A stretch of DNA of 57,376 bases from an uncultured Clostridia bacterium (GCA_934141475.1 CAKPCG010000007.1:1-57376), one strand, 5' to 3'; counted from the first letter of the stretch, positions 42,411-52,349 are shown. Notes: generated by a model not told the origin, from the letters alone. A program made the numbers and translations.

Positions 42411-44000
42411 TTATTTAATTCTTTCAAATAATGGTTCTATATTATTTAATTCTATTGTTTTATCTATTTGAATCATTTCCCATCCTTTAAATTCTACATC
42501 CAAAAATTGTTTAATTTTTTCTGATGTTTCTGGCATTACAGGTTCAAATAAATTTGCTAAATTTGCTATTATATTTGCACAATTATACATTACATTTGTA
42601 AATTCTTCTTTGTTTTCTTTAAATAATACCCATGGTTTGCTTTCATCATAATATTTATTTCCAAATTCAACCAATTCCATTATTTCTTCTATTGCTTTTC
42701 TAAATTCTAAGTTTTCTATATTTTTTGATGTATTTTCATATGTTTCAGAAATTTTCTGTTTTATTTTTTCATCTATTGTTCCTTTTTCTATTTTATCTAT
42801 TCCTTTAAATTTTAAAGTTCTGTTTATAAAATTACCAAATTTATTTACCAAATCTGCATTGTGTACTGTTTTAAATTCATCTGTTCCAAAGTTTCCATCT
42901 TTTTTCTCTGGTCCATTACTTAAGAAGTAGTATCTTATTGAATCTATATTATATTCTTCTGCTAAGTCAAGTATTGTTATACCATTTCCTTTACTTTTTG
43001 ATATTTTTTCATCATTTATATTTAGGTATTCACATGATACTATTTCATCAGGTATTTTCATATTTTCATTCATTGCTATTAATAAAGCTGGTAAAATTAT
43101 ACTATGAAATATTATATTATCTTTTCCATGTACCATATACATTAAAGTATTTTCATTATTTTTCCAGTAATCTTCCCAGTTTAAGTTATTTTCTTCACAA
43201 TATTTCATTGTTGCTGTTATATATCCTAGTACAGCATCTATCCATACATACATTCTTTTGTTTTCATAGCCATCTACAGGAATTTCTATTCCCCATTCTA
43301 GGTCTCTTGTAACTGCTCTATCTATTAAACCTTGTTTTAAATATTTTAATGTTTCATTTTGTGCATTTTTTCTCCATTTGCTACTATTTGCTTCATAGTA
43401 TTTTTCCACCTCAGGTTGTAATTTAGATAATGCAATATAAAGGTTTTTATTGTTTTTTTCTATAACTTTTGTTTTACATTCCTGGCAATATGCATGTTTT
43501 ATTAAATCTTCTATTGTTGGAGTGTATCCACAATCACATTCTTCTCCTTTTGTTTCGTTTCCACAGTTTGGACATGTTAGAATTAATTCTCTATCTGCTA
43601 AAAATTTTTGACAGTTAGGGCAATATGGTTGTGGTTCTTCTTTTTCTACAATATAGCCATTGTCATATATTTTTTTGAATATCTCTTGAACTTTTTTCTT
43701 ATGATATTCGTCTTCTGTTTGAGTATATAACTCGTACGAAAAGTTCATTTTTTTAAATGTTTTTGAAAACTCATTATTGTAATAATCAGATATTTCTTTT
43801 GGCTGTTTGTTTTCTTTTTTGGCTCTTATTGTAATTGGTGTTCCATGGCAGTCTGTACCTGAAACATACATTACATTATCTCCTTTTTTTCTGTGGTATC
43901 TTGCTAAAAAGTCTCCTGGTAATAAAGCAACTAAGTGCCCTAAGTGTAGTGAGCTGTTTGCATATGGCCACGCTCCTCCAACAACGACATTTCTTTTCAT
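42411..44000 (-). CDS. metG: Methionyl-tRNA synthetase
   Basis: 529 aa, class I synthetase. The HIGH motif is HLGH at about residue 19; KISKSKG is the KMSKS loop. The connective peptide has a double zinc knuckle: CPNCQKF, CPNCGNE, CDCGY and CQEC. No C-terminal tRNA-binding EMAP domain. Metal-binding zinc and catalytic residues appear intact. Start with AAGGATATGAGAATCA. The tRNA-Tyr gene is directly upstream, separated by a terminator. No T-box leader fits in the short gap. Confidence 0.95.
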   Translation of the reverse strand: MKRNVVVGGAWPYANSSLHLGHLVALLPGDFLARYHRKKGDNVMYVSGTDCHGTPITIRAKKENKQPKEISDYYNNEFSKTFKKMNFSYELYTQTEDEYHKKKVQEIFKKIYDNGYIVEKEEPQPYCPNCQKFLADRELILTCPNCGNETKGEECDCGYTPTIEDLIKHAYCQECKTKVIEKNNKNLYIALSKLQPEVEKYYEANSSKWRKNAQNETLKYLKQGLIDRAVTRDLEWGIEIPVDGYENKRMYVWIDAVLGYITATMKYCEENNLNWEDYWKNNENTLMYMVHGKDNIIFHSIILPALLIAMNENMKIPDEIVSCEYLNINDEKISKSKGNGITILDLAEEYNIDSIRYYFLSNGPEKKDGNFGTDEFKTVHNADLVNKFGNFINRTLKFKGIDKIEKGTIDEKIKQKISETYENTSKNIENLEFRKAIEEIMELVEFGNKYYDESKPWVLFKENKEEFTNVMYNCANIIANLANLFEPVMPETSEKIKQFLDVEFKGWEMIQIDKTIELNNIEPLFERIK

Positions 44001-44050
44001 TGATTCTCATATCCTTTCTTTTATACATATGTATGTATATTTATTAGAAT

Positions 44051-44095
44051 AAAAATCCCTGTATTGCTAGTATTTAGCTTATACAGGGATTTTTT
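44051..44095 (-). terminator. Terminator of tRNA-Tyr
   Basis: AAAAATCCCTGTA...TACAGGGATTTTT hairpin just after the CCA end of the tRNA gene, with T runs on both sides. Confidence 0.8.
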
Positions 44096-44099
44096 ACTT

Positions 44100-44185
44100 T
44101 GGTGGGCAGAGATGGATTCGAACCATCGTACGCTCTCGCGGCCAGATTTACAGTCTGGTGCCATTAACCACTCGACCACCTGCCC
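44100..44185 (-). tRNA. tRNA-Tyr (GUA)
   Basis: 86 nt on the minus strand with encoded CCA. Acceptor GGGCAGG pairs with TCTGCCC (one G-T), D-arm region TCGAGTGGTTAATGGCA, anticodon stem-loop CCAGACTGTAAATCTGG with anticodon GTA, long class II variable arm CCGCGAGAGCGTAC, T-loop GGTTCGAATCC. The long variable arm fits bacterial tRNA-Tyr. Confidence 0.97.
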
Positions 44186-44269
44186 AAATATGCTTCTCTC
44201 AAGCACGTTCCTATTATAAATCGTAACTATGTTTTTGTCAATAGTTTTTTACAAAAAATTATATTTTTT

Positions 44270-45166
44270 TTACAGCTTACTTGCACCAATAATACCTGCA
44301 TCATTTCCAAGCTTTGCAGTTTTTATTATAATGTTTCCTCTTCTATTAAATAATAAATTAGAATTTATAAGCTTATCTTTTAATTTATCCATAAGCAAGT
44401 AATCATATCTTGCAAAACCTCCCCCTATAGAAATACAATCTGGTTCAAAAATATTTATTAAATTTGATATTCCTATTGCTAAATCATTTGTATATTCTTC
44501 TATAATGTCTTCTATTTTATCTATAGAACCATTTATTATTTCTCGTAGTTCTGGACCTGGTATATCACTAGATAAATTTAGTCTTTCTATTACTTTTGTT
44601 TTAAATGCAAGTATTCCTCCATATGTTTCAAAACACCCTTCTTTTCCGCATCTACATTTTTTGCCACCTTCTCTTATTATCATATGTCCTACTTCATAAC
44701 CTTCTGCTGAGTCACTTTGCATTAAATTTCCATGATTTATATATGCTCCTCCTATTCCTGTTCCTAATGTTAAAAATATTATGTTATTAAATTCTTTTAT
44801 ATCTCCATATTTATATTCTGCAATTGCCGCACATTTTGCGTCATTTTTTACATGTACAGATAATCCTGTTTTTTCTTCTAATTCTGATTTTATATCAAAA
44901 TTTTGGGCTCCTAAGTTTACAGAACGAAGTATTACACCATTTGATATTGTTCCTGCCATGCCTATACCAAATTCTAAAATATTGTATTTTTTTTTTAATT
45001 TTCTTACTATTTCTACTATATAATCTATAGCAACTTTTAACACATTTTCTTTTTCTTTTGTTGTAAAGTCTTTTTCATATTGTTCTATAATTTTTCCATC
45101 TTTGTTTACTATCCCTATTGCAACATGGCTTCCACCTAAATCTATACCTAAATCTATATCTTTCAT
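44270..45166 (-). CDS. ROK-family sugar kinase (glucokinase-like)
   Basis: 298 aa starting at MKDIDLGIDLGG (45166), with AAAAGGAGAATTT upstream; the frame is open 11 codons further. ATP-binding GIDLGGSHV, LGTGIGGAYI, the zinc site CRCGKEGCFETYGG and the ROK signature IGGGFARYDYL are all present. It phosphorylates glucose or a related hexose or N-acetylhexosamine. It lies just downstream of the pilus operon on the same strand and may be read through from it. Confidence 0.88.
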   Translation of the reverse strand: MKDIDLGIDLGGSHVAIGIVNKDGKIIEQYEKDFTTKEKENVLKVAIDYIVEIVRKLKKKYNILEFGIGMAGTISNGVILRSVNLGAQNFDIKSELEEKTGLSVHVKNDAKCAAIAEYKYGDIKEFNNIIFLTLGTGIGGAYINHGNLMQSDSAEGYEVGHMIIREGGKKCRCGKEGCFETYGGILAFKTKVIERLNLSSDIPGPELREIINGSIDKIEDIIEEYTNDLAIGISNLINIFEPDCISIGGGFARYDYLLMDKLKDKLINSNLLFNRRGNIIIKTAKLGNDAGIIGASKL

Positions 45167-45240
45167 AAATTCTCCTTTTAGCACAAAAAGAAAAGGCAAA
45201 TTTTTACCCTTTCCTCTTTTGTTAATTTTTATTTTTAATT

Positions 45241-46587
45241 TTATAAGTATGCATCGAATAAGAAATTTCCCATATATACTTCTATCATTGGTACTACAAC
45301 TACTATTACGAAGAATATTAGTACTACACCAACAATTGCATACATAACTTGTGGCAATGTTTTCATTATTGCTTCCATTGTGTTGTCTATGTCTATTTCC
45401 ATATAATCTACAAGTTTGTCCATCATTTCTGAAAGGTCTGTTTGCATACCTATTTTTAACATCTCTGTAATCATTGATGATGCAAGTCCAGATTTTTCAA
45501 ATGGCTCAATCCAAGATTGACCTATTAATATGTTTTTTAATGAGTTTTCTATTATTGATAACATAACATAATTATTTACTACATTTTTACTTACTTCTAG
45601 TGATTCTTGTATTCTCATTCCATTTTTTAAGTTTAATAGCATTGCCTTCATTATTCTTGAAAAGTCTAATGAAAATATCAGTTTTCCAAAAATCGGCATT
45701 GTATATTTAAAATAGTGAAATTGATATTTACCTTTTGGAGTTTGTATATAAGCAACAATACCCGCTATTATTGCAACTATTATAATTGTCGGCACTGGCC
45801 AATATTTAATCATATTATTTACAACCCCTTGGAACCATACTGTTATTGCAGGTAGTTTTGTTGATGTTCCTACATCTTGGAATACTTTGTCAACTTGTGG
45901 TAAAGCATATAATGTTCCAACTAATAGCATTACAATTAAAAGAACAAATTGTGCTATATTTGGTATTAATATACTTTTTAATTTTTTAGTTATACGTGCA
46001 TTTCCATCTAAGTATTCAACAGCTTGTAATAATGCGTTTTCTAAAGAACCAGATAGCTCTCCAACTCTTATCATATTTATATATATATATGGAAATACAT
46101 TAGAGTAATATTCCATTGTTTTATACATATAGTCTCCAGCTTCTACACCAGCTAAAATATCTTCTAGAATTCCAACTAGTGTAAGATTTTCTGTACTGTC
46201 TATTATTGTTGTTAAAGCATGCACATTATTGAAATTTGCTTTTTTAAGTAAGTAAAAGTTTTCTGTAAATATTGAGATATCTCTATCTGTTATTGGATCC
46301 TCAGTTCCTATGTAATCGTTTATTTTACCTTTTAATGTTAATTTTCTTCTATTGTCATTTAAAACAACTGATGTATTAACATTTTCAAGTACACCTTTTA
46401 TCTCCGAAATATTTCTTTTCTTTTTCTTTAATAATTTAGTATTTGATGATTTTCTTTGTACAATTGATATTGGTTGCAAACCATTTTCTTTTAATTTTTT
46501 TACAAGTGCAAGTCTACTACCTTCATCAACTTTATTTCTTACAATTCTTCCATCATCTGTAAGTGCTCTATAGTAAAAAGTTGCCAT
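45241..46587 (-). CDS. pilC: Type IV pilus inner-membrane platform protein PilC/GspF
   Basis: 448 aa. The N-terminal 80 residues resemble the usual extension (ATFYYRALTDDGRIVRN); two GspF domains follow, each with membrane segments. The first ends with PNIAQFVLLIVMLLVGTLYALPQV, and the terminal segment is MYAIVGVVLIFFVIVVVVPMIEVYMG. It forms the platform on which the ATPases PilB and PilT act. Last gene of the pilus operon. Confidence 0.9.
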   Translation of the reverse strand: MATFYYRALTDDGRIVRNKVDEGSRLALVKKLKENGLQPISIVQRKSSNTKLLKKKKRNISEIKGVLENVNTSVVLNDNRRKLTLKGKINDYIGTEDPITDRDISIFTENFYLLKKANFNNVHALTTIIDSTENLTLVGILEDILAGVEAGDYMYKTMEYYSNVFPYIYINMIRVGELSGSLENALLQAVEYLDGNARITKKLKSILIPNIAQFVLLIVMLLVGTLYALPQVDKVFQDVGTSTKLPAITVWFQGVVNNMIKYWPVPTIIIVAIIAGIVAYIQTPKGKYQFHYFKYTMPIFGKLIFSLDFSRIMKAMLLNLKNGMRIQESLEVSKNVVNNYVMLSIIENSLKNILIGQSWIEPFEKSGLASSMITEMLKIGMQTDLSEMMDKLVDYMEIDIDNTMEAIMKTLPQVMYAIVGVVLIFFVIVVVVPMIEVYMGNFLFDAYL

Positions 46588-46647
46588 TAATCTGGTTTAT
46601 GCTAGCTTATTACTAACATATCCTCCTTTCTCAATATTTATTTTATG

Positions 46648-47784
46648 TTAATACATATTAGCTCCATTATACATTCCACCAAGTCCGCTATCTTTTTTTA
46701 TTTTTAATTGCATTATTGTTCTATTTAATATTTCTATATTCTTTTCTTCTATTTGTGCTTTTGCTTGTTCTAGTGTGATTTTTCCATCTACGAAACATTG
46801 TGCTAAAGAATTTATTAATCCTATACTTCCTTTACTTGCAGCACTTTGAATTGCGTCTTCTATTTCTGATACACTTATTTTTTCTTTTCTTATTATTCCT
46901 GCAACTATATTATCTACAACCATTACTTCTGGTATTAATACAAGTTTTCCATCTTTTCCTGGTAATAATCTTTGTGATACAACAAGTTTTAATATTGAAG
47001 ATAACATATATTTTATTTGAGCTTGGTCTCTAACCTCATAGAAATTTACCATTCTGTCTATTGTTTCAGCACATGATTTTGTATGTAAAGTTCCGATAAC
47101 TAAGTGACCTGATTCTGCCATTTCTATTCCAGCTTCCATTGTTACTTTATCTCTTATCTCTCCTATTACTAGAATATCGCAGTCTTCTCTTAAAGAGTTT
47201 TTAACACCTTCATGGAAGTTTAAAGTATCTCTTCCAAGACCAACTTCTTTTTGTACTATTAAAGATTTCTTTGAATGATGTTTATATTCAACGGGATTTT
47301 CAAGTGTTAATATTTTTCTATTTTGATTTTCGTTTATATCATTTATTAAAGCATTAAGTGTAGTTGTTTTACCAGAGTTTGTTTTACCAGTAACTAGTAT
47401 TAAACCTTGTGGTTGATATGTCATTCTTCTTACTATATCTGGTACACCTAATGATTCATATGCTGGCAATTTATTTTTTATAATTCTTAGTGTTGCAATT
47501 GGTATACCATCTGTTGATGATATATTTACCCTGAAACGTAAATCAGCATATTCTAAAAGTGTATCTAATTTCCTTGTATCTTGAAATACTTTGTCTGCCT
47601 CTATATTTCCTTTTACTAAATAATCATATATATCGTTCATATCATCTTCATTTAAAACCTCAGCATTTTCTGATGGTATAAGCTCTCTATTTATTCTTAG
47701 CATTGGTTTATTTTCAACAATAAAGTGAATATCTGATGCATCTTTTTCGATTGCCTCATCTAAGACTTTGTTAACATTAATCAT
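46648..47784 (-). CDS. pilT: Type IV pilus retraction ATPase PilT
   Basis: 378 aa. Walker A is VTGKTNSGKTTTL, the Asp box is near NPVEYKHHSKKS, Walker B DILVIGEIRD and the His box GHLVIGTLHTKS. The N-terminal ASDIHF motif is like PilT. It powers retraction and twitching. Ribosome site AGGAGG. 13 bases after PilB, in the same operon. Confidence 0.92.
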   Translation of the reverse strand: MINVNKVLDEAIEKDASDIHFIVENKPMLRINRELIPSENAEVLNEDDMNDIYDYLVKGNIEADKVFQDTRKLDTLLEYADLRFRVNISSTDGIPIATLRIIKNKLPAYESLGVPDIVRRMTYQPQGLILVTGKTNSGKTTTLNALINDINENQNRKILTLENPVEYKHHSKKSLIVQKEVGLGRDTLNFHEGVKNSLREDCDILVIGEIRDKVTMEAGIEMAESGHLVIGTLHTKSCAETIDRMVNFYEVRDQAQIKYMLSSILKLVVSQRLLPGKDGKLVLIPEVMVVDNIVAGIIRKEKISVSEIEDAIQSAASKGSIGLINSLAQCFVDGKITLEQAKAQIEEKNIEILNRTIMQLKIKKDSGLGGMYNGANMY

Positions 47785-47796
47785 TTGTTAATCCTC

Positions 47797-49446
47797 CTAT
47801 AAATTATTGTATATTATTAATTTTTTGTTTAATTCTCCAAGGTTTGTTTTTCCACTTAATACCTTGTTTACACCATCTACTATTAATGGTCTATAGCTTT
47901 TTTCCATAGCTTTTTTTCTAATTTCTATACTAGATTTACCTTCCATTATTAGTTCTTTTAAATCATCATCTATGTTTAGTACTTCAAATATACCTATTCT
48001 ATCATAATATCCTGTATGGTCACATTTATCACATCCAACAGCATCATATGTTTTGGCTCCATCTAGGTTAAATTCGTAGTCATATTTTTTTCCTATTTCA
48101 TCAATAATTTCTTTTTCAAAATCTGTAAATTTTCTTTCTCTTTTACAATATGGGCAAAGTTTTCTTAATAATCTTTGAGATATTGTTGTTCCAACAGTAC
48201 TTGCAATATCATAATCTGATAATCCCATTTTTCTTAATCTTGTAACTACCTCTATTGCATCTATTGTGTGGATTGTAGATAATACGTAGTGTCCTGTTTG
48301 TCCAGCTTGTATTGCTATTTCTGCTGTTTCTTGATCTCTTATTTCTCCTAGTAATATTACATCAGGGTCTTGTCTTAAAATTGTTCTTAAGCTATCTACA
48401 AATCTTGTATTTTTATCTATTTCTATTTGGTTTAATCCTGGTATTCTAATTTCTACTGGATCTTCTATTGTTGTTATATTTATGTCATCACTTTTTAGGT
48501 AATCTAATATACTATAAAGTGATGTTGTTTTACCTTCTCCAGTTGGAGCAGCCATTATTGTTAAACTGTTTTTCTTATTAATTGCTCTATTTAGTTCTTT
48601 TTCTCCATATGGAAATCCTAGTTCAAATATATTTCTTATAGAGGCAGTCTTTTTAAGCATTCTTAAAACGAATTTTTCACCATAAATATTCTTTTGTGAA
48701 GAAACACGGATATTGTAGTCATTATATAATAAAATTCTACCATCTTGAGATTCTTGTTTTTCTTGGTGCATATTTGAAATTGCTTTTAATCTTCCTATTA
48801 TTTGAGATTGCTTTTCTTTTCCTATTTCTGCAACTATACTTAGCTGACCATCTATTCTGTAACGTACCCTTACTGATTCTGCTTGTGGCTCAATATGCAC
48901 ATCTGATGCTCTTTTTTCTATTGCAAGTTTTATTATATTGTCTACTAAATCTATTACAGAACCTGTTTCTTCTAGGTTTTCTAGTTCTTCATGAGTTTTT
49001 GTTTCAAATTTTGCAAAAAATTCATCTATATTTGTTTCAAATGCCATATATGGTTCCATTACTAAACCTTTATTTAATACAAGCATTTTTACACTTTTTA
49101 TATTTTCTTTGTTATTTGCAATATCTGCAAAAGCTATTCTAATTTTTCCAGAATCTACTTCAAATGGTATAGCTTTATAATTTTTCATCATATCTAATGG
49201 CAAATATTCTGTTGGATCAATTGAAATTTTATCATTTGTTAAGTAAATTCCTTTTGTTCCTATTATATCTCCTATTTTCTCTGCTAGTACATCTGGGTCT
49301 GCCTCATTTAATATATACAAAACATCTCCAAGTCTTTTATTTGGATGTTCTGTTTGGTATTGAAGTGCTTTTTCTATAGCCTCTCCATCTACAATGCCTC
49401 TTCTTACTAATTCTATTCCTAAAGGTTGTTTTCTTTTTATTTCCAT
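47797..49446 (-). CDS. pilB: Type IV pilus extension ATPase PilB
   Basis: 549 aa. Residues 1-155 are a GspE/PilB N-terminal domain; the catalytic domain has KRASDVHIEPQ, Walker A APTGEGKTTSL, Walker B DPDVILLGEIRD, the His box GHYVLSTIHT and the four-cysteine zinc site CPYC...CDKC. It powers pilus assembly. Starts immediately after the pseudopilin gene. Confidence 0.94.
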   Translation of the reverse strand: MEIKRKQPLGIELVRRGIVDGEAIEKALQYQTEHPNKRLGDVLYILNEADPDVLAEKIGDIIGTKGIYLTNDKISIDPTEYLPLDMMKNYKAIPFEVDSGKIRIAFADIANNKENIKSVKMLVLNKGLVMEPYMAFETNIDEFFAKFETKTHEELENLEETGSVIDLVDNIIKLAIEKRASDVHIEPQAESVRVRYRIDGQLSIVAEIGKEKQSQIIGRLKAISNMHQEKQESQDGRILLYNDYNIRVSSQKNIYGEKFVLRMLKKTASIRNIFELGFPYGEKELNRAINKKNSLTIMAAPTGEGKTTSLYSILDYLKSDDINITTIEDPVEIRIPGLNQIEIDKNTRFVDSLRTILRQDPDVILLGEIRDQETAEIAIQAGQTGHYVLSTIHTIDAIEVVTRLRKMGLSDYDIASTVGTTISQRLLRKLCPYCKRERKFTDFEKEIIDEIGKKYDYEFNLDGAKTYDAVGCDKCDHTGYYDRIGIFEVLNIDDDLKELIMEGKSSIEIRKKAMEKSYRPLIVDGVNKVLSGKTNLGELNKKLIIYNNL

Positions 49447-49469
49447 AGTGGCTTCATCCTTTCTTTTGT

Positions 49470-49925
49470 TTATTCTATATTTTTTATGTTCAAAGATATA
49501 GAAAAGTCTTTTTCGTTAACTTTATAGTTTACATTAAGGATTTTGTCTGAATACTCAAAAACTTTAGAAGCAGTAACATTTTCACACAAAACTATCTTTT
49601 TTTCATTTTGATTTTCAACATTTAAATAATATATAATTTGATTTTGTAAAATATATTGGTGTTCTATTCCATCACTAAATTTAAATATGGCACAATCAAT
49701 TCCGTTTATTCCTGATTCTACATATACTAAATTATCTGAATTTACGTCTTTTGTTAAAAATGTCAATAATTTAGAATATTCTTCCTCTGCATTTTGCTTT
49801 ATTGTAACTTCGTTTATATTACGATTAAAATAATTTGCAAATGTTCCAACTATAGATATAACTATTGTTAGACCAATTATGTATATAACTAAAGATGTTA
49901 ATGTAATACCTCTATTTGATTTCAC
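49470..49925 (-). CDS. Minor pilin (pseudopilin)
   Basis: 151 aa, starts with GTG at 49925 (AAAGGAAC upstream). Prepilin leader RG|ITLTSLVIYIIGLTIVISIV followed by a small globular domain. Mature residue 5 is Ser, not Glu. Similar in size to PilW/PilV-type minor pilins that prime pilus assembly; the exact counterpart is unclear. Confidence 0.75.
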   Translation of the reverse strand: MKSNRGITLTSLVIYIIGLTIVISIVGTFANYFNRNINEVTIKQNAEEEYSKLLTFLTKDVNSDNLVYVESGINGIDCAIFKFSDGIEHQYILQNQIIYYLNVENQNEKKIVLCENVTASKVFEYSDKILNVNYKVNEKDFSISLNIKNIE

Positions 49926-49940
49926 CTTTTTAGTTCCTTT

Positions 49941-50423
49941 CTACTCATTTTTTTTAACCATGCTTATATCTACATTTTTTATATCATCTCCAGAAGAATA
50001 AAATACTCTTACCTTTATTTGCTTTATTACATCTTCATTATCTTTATCATTTGGATAATAATTTTTTATTCCAACTTGTATTTGATAATGTTCGTCATTT
50101 TCATCTCTTGCTTGATAATAAAAATAGGTTGTATCTGCTTCTTCTGTTTCTGTATTCTTATAATTTGAACTTCTGTATTTTGTAGATAAATCTGTCTTAA
50201 ATTTTCCATCTAATGATATTTCACTATAATCTTCTACTTTTGCTACTTCTAATACATCAGTTCCAAAATTTATAGCATTTGATTTTCTTTTTGTTTCAGC
50301 ATTTGACTTTTGTATGTTATAAACCATACCAAATATTGTGGGTATAAATATTAGCATAATTATTATTGCTATAGAAATATCAACACCTGTGTAACCTTGA
50401 TTTTTTCTTAATATTTTATTCAT
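49941..50423 (-). CDS. Minor pilin (pseudopilin) with Asp at position 5
   Basis: 160 aa. The leader NQG|YTGVDISIAIIIMLIFIP carries an Asp at mature position 5, the only acidic residue there among the pilin-type proteins in this window. A polar C-terminal domain of about 120 residues follows. Probably a minor pilin; the acidic residue may set the register or tip position. Confidence 0.7.
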   Translation of the reverse strand: MNKILRKNQGYTGVDISIAIIIMLIFIPTIFGMVYNIQKSNAETKRKSNAINFGTDVLEVAKVEDYSEISLDGKFKTDLSTKYRSSNYKNTETEEADTTYFYYQARDENDEHYQIQVGIKNYYPNDKDNEDVIKQIKVRVFYSSGDDIKNVDISMVKKNE

Positions 50424-50436
50424 TTTTACTCCTCAA

Positions 50437-51249
50437 TTAATGATACATAAAATATAATTTTCCTATAAATAAAATAATATTTGTTAAACTAAATAGATAA
50501 CCAAATTTATAAATTTCTATCATATTTTTTTGTTCTTTTCTTGATTTATTTAATTCATTTTTTAGGTTATATATTATCTTTGTTATACCAATTGCAAGAA
50601 ATACTATTAAAGCTGTTAAGCAAGTTACTATAATTCCTGTATTTATTAACATAATAACCGTTAAAATAAGCATTTCTATTGTATAACTCGATTTTGCTGT
50701 TTTTATTTGAGTTTCGCTATCTATTATTAATAATATTATTAATGTGATTAAATACATCACATATCTATGGATACTCGCATCATTTACCATTATGCATAGA
50801 TATATTATGTAGAAACAAGATACCATTAATCCATAGTATAATACTCCTCTTTCAATTTTTCTGAATTCTTTATCAATACCTGCTATTATAAATAAAGCTA
50901 CTAAATATAATACAATAAACGAAAAATTTAATACAACTGGTAAATTTATTGTATAAGCATTTATTTTTAAACAATATGCAATTAAAACAAATGCAATCCC
51001 AGATAAAAACTCAAGAATAAAATATCTTGGTCTTATTTTTTGTTTACATTCTTTACATTTTCCACCTAGAATTATATAACTAAGTACTGGTATCAATTCA
51101 AAAAATCCCAATTTATGTTTACAGTTTGGGCAAAATGAGTGTGTTTTAACTATATCTATTTTTCTTGGTATTCTGTATACGGCAAGTGTATAAAAACTGC
51201 CAAAAAGTGTTCCCATTATGAATATTATTATATATAAAAATGTGTTCAT
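50437..51249 (-). CDS. pilD: Prepilin leader peptidase/methyltransferase (PilD-like)
   Basis: 270 aa, polytopic aspartyl protease with about seven membrane segments. The N-terminal domain starts GTLFGSFYTLAVYRIPR and holds two zinc-type pairs, CPNCKHKL and CKECKQKI. The first catalytic Asp is probably in IAGIDKEFRKIERG. I do not see the canonical second GxGDxK motif, so it is atypical or divergent. It would process all class III leaders here, including those of the giant LRR proteins. Confidence 0.85.
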   Translation of the reverse strand: MNTFLYIIIFIMGTLFGSFYTLAVYRIPRKIDIVKTHSFCPNCKHKLGFFELIPVLSYIILGGKCKECKQKIRPRYFILEFLSGIAFVLIAYCLKINAYTINLPVVLNFSFIVLYLVALFIIAGIDKEFRKIERGVLYYGLMVSCFYIIYLCIMVNDASIHRYVMYLITLIILLIIDSETQIKTAKSSYTIEMLILTVIMLINTGIIVTCLTALIVFLAIGITKIIYNLKNELNKSRKEQKNMIEIYKFGYLFSLTNIILFIGKLYFMYH

Positions 51250-51279
51250 TTGTTTCTTCCTTGTTTTTTATTTTTAATA

Positions 51280-51310
51280 AAAGCATATGCATATAGCATG
51301 CATATGCTTT
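51280..51310 (-). terminator. Hairpin after the major pilin gene
   Basis: AAAGCATATGCA...TGCATATGCTTT, followed by TATTAAAAATAAAAAA on the minus strand. Likely partial terminator that raises pilin expression above that of downstream genes. Confidence 0.6.
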
Positions 51311-51337
51311 ATTATTTATTTTAAATTCAACTACTAA

Positions 51338-51775
51338 TTAATTTGTTTTTGTTGTAGGTGCAGAATTTGTAACAGCGCCTGTAACCGCATTTAAATATAC
51401 AGTTTGTGTAGCTGATGAAGCTCCTGTTGTATCTGTAGCTTTTATTGTGAAATATGAATCTACAGTTGCAGTTCCAGCAGTAAATGTAGCAGTAACATTT
51501 AATCCTGAATTTACAGCTTTTATGTCTGTTTCTAAAGTTGTTTTGTTAGCTTCTGTTAATGTAGTCCATTGTAAATCTCTAGTCATATAATTTCCTACAA
51601 CGATTTTTACAGCTTCATCTAAGCTTCCTTTTGCAGATTGTTCTCTAGCATCTCTAGCTCTGTTTAATATACCATTTTGTCCTGATAACATAGCAATTGA
51701 AACACCTGCTAAAATTAATAGAACGATAATTGTAACAACTAATGCTATAAGAGTAATACCTTTGTTATTTTTCAT
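51338..51775 (-). CDS. Probable major pilin
   Basis: 145 aa. Leader KNNKG|ITLIALVVTIIVLLILAGVSIAML, then GQNGILNRARDAREQSAKG and a globular domain ending TNSAPTTKTN. Mature position 5 is Ala rather than Glu. The leader and helix are almost the same as those of the two giant LRR proteins at 828-6236 and 7178-11797, which points to a shared export pathway. A strong GAGGGGGG ribosome site precedes the start and a hairpin follows the stop. Confidence 0.82.
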   Translation of the reverse strand: MKNNKGITLIALVVTIIVLLILAGVSIAMLSGQNGILNRARDAREQSAKGSLDEAVKIVVGNYMTRDLQWTTLTEANKTTLETDIKAVNSGLNVTATFTAGTATVDSYFTIKATDTTGASSATQTVYLNAVTGAVTNSAPTTKTN

Positions 51776-51861
51776 TAGTTCTTTTCCCCCCTCTCGTGTA
51801 AAATGTTTTTATTTATAAATATATATTAGAATTAACTAATATAATTTTAATATCTAATTAA

Positions 51862-52308
51862 TTATTTTGTACCTTTATTTTGGTATATACTTGGTGTTGT
51901 ACTTTCATTTGAATTATTAGGGTTTTTGTTTTTATCATCTGTAGTATTTGAAGAATTACCATTATTTGTATATCCATCATTATTTGTTCCATCTTGATTA
52001 TCTGTAGCAACAGATTTAACACCTACAGAAAATGGATTTGCTTTTCCTGGTACATATACATTTGTATTTTGATATCCTTTCAAATCACCTGCTGTTACTT
52101 CAAATGTTGTAATTACATTGTCACTTTCAGATTTTGCATCTATATTGTCTTCTAGTAAGTCCTTTATTTCATCTGATGCAACATATGTTACAACTTCTGG
52201 TACAACTTTTTTATTTGGAATATATTTATAAAATGCTATTGCTAAAGCAAGCATTGCTAATAAACATATAAGTAACATTATAATTATTTCTTTTATTACC
52301 TTTGCCAT
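51862..52308 (-). CDS. Pilus-operon membrane protein of unknown function (PilP-like position)
   Basis: 148 aa. One N-terminal membrane segment (about 7-28), then a short folded region with KVVPEVVTYVASDEIKDLLEDN and ANPFSVGVKS, and an Asn/Gly/Asp-rich tail. Its place right after the PilO-like gene and its NPF motif are reminiscent of PilP, but without an outer membrane the role must differ. No confident assignment. Confidence 0.55.
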   Translation of the reverse strand: MAKVIKEIIIMLLICLLAMLALAIAFYKYIPNKKVVPEVVTYVASDEIKDLLEDNIDAKSESDNVITTFEVTAGDLKGYQNTNVYVPGKANPFSVGVKSVATDNQDGTNNDGYTNNGNSSNTTDDKNKNPNNSNESTTPSIYQNKGTK

Positions 52309-52349
52309 TTTTGCCTCCGCTTTTTATTTATACTTTGCTTTTACCTAAT

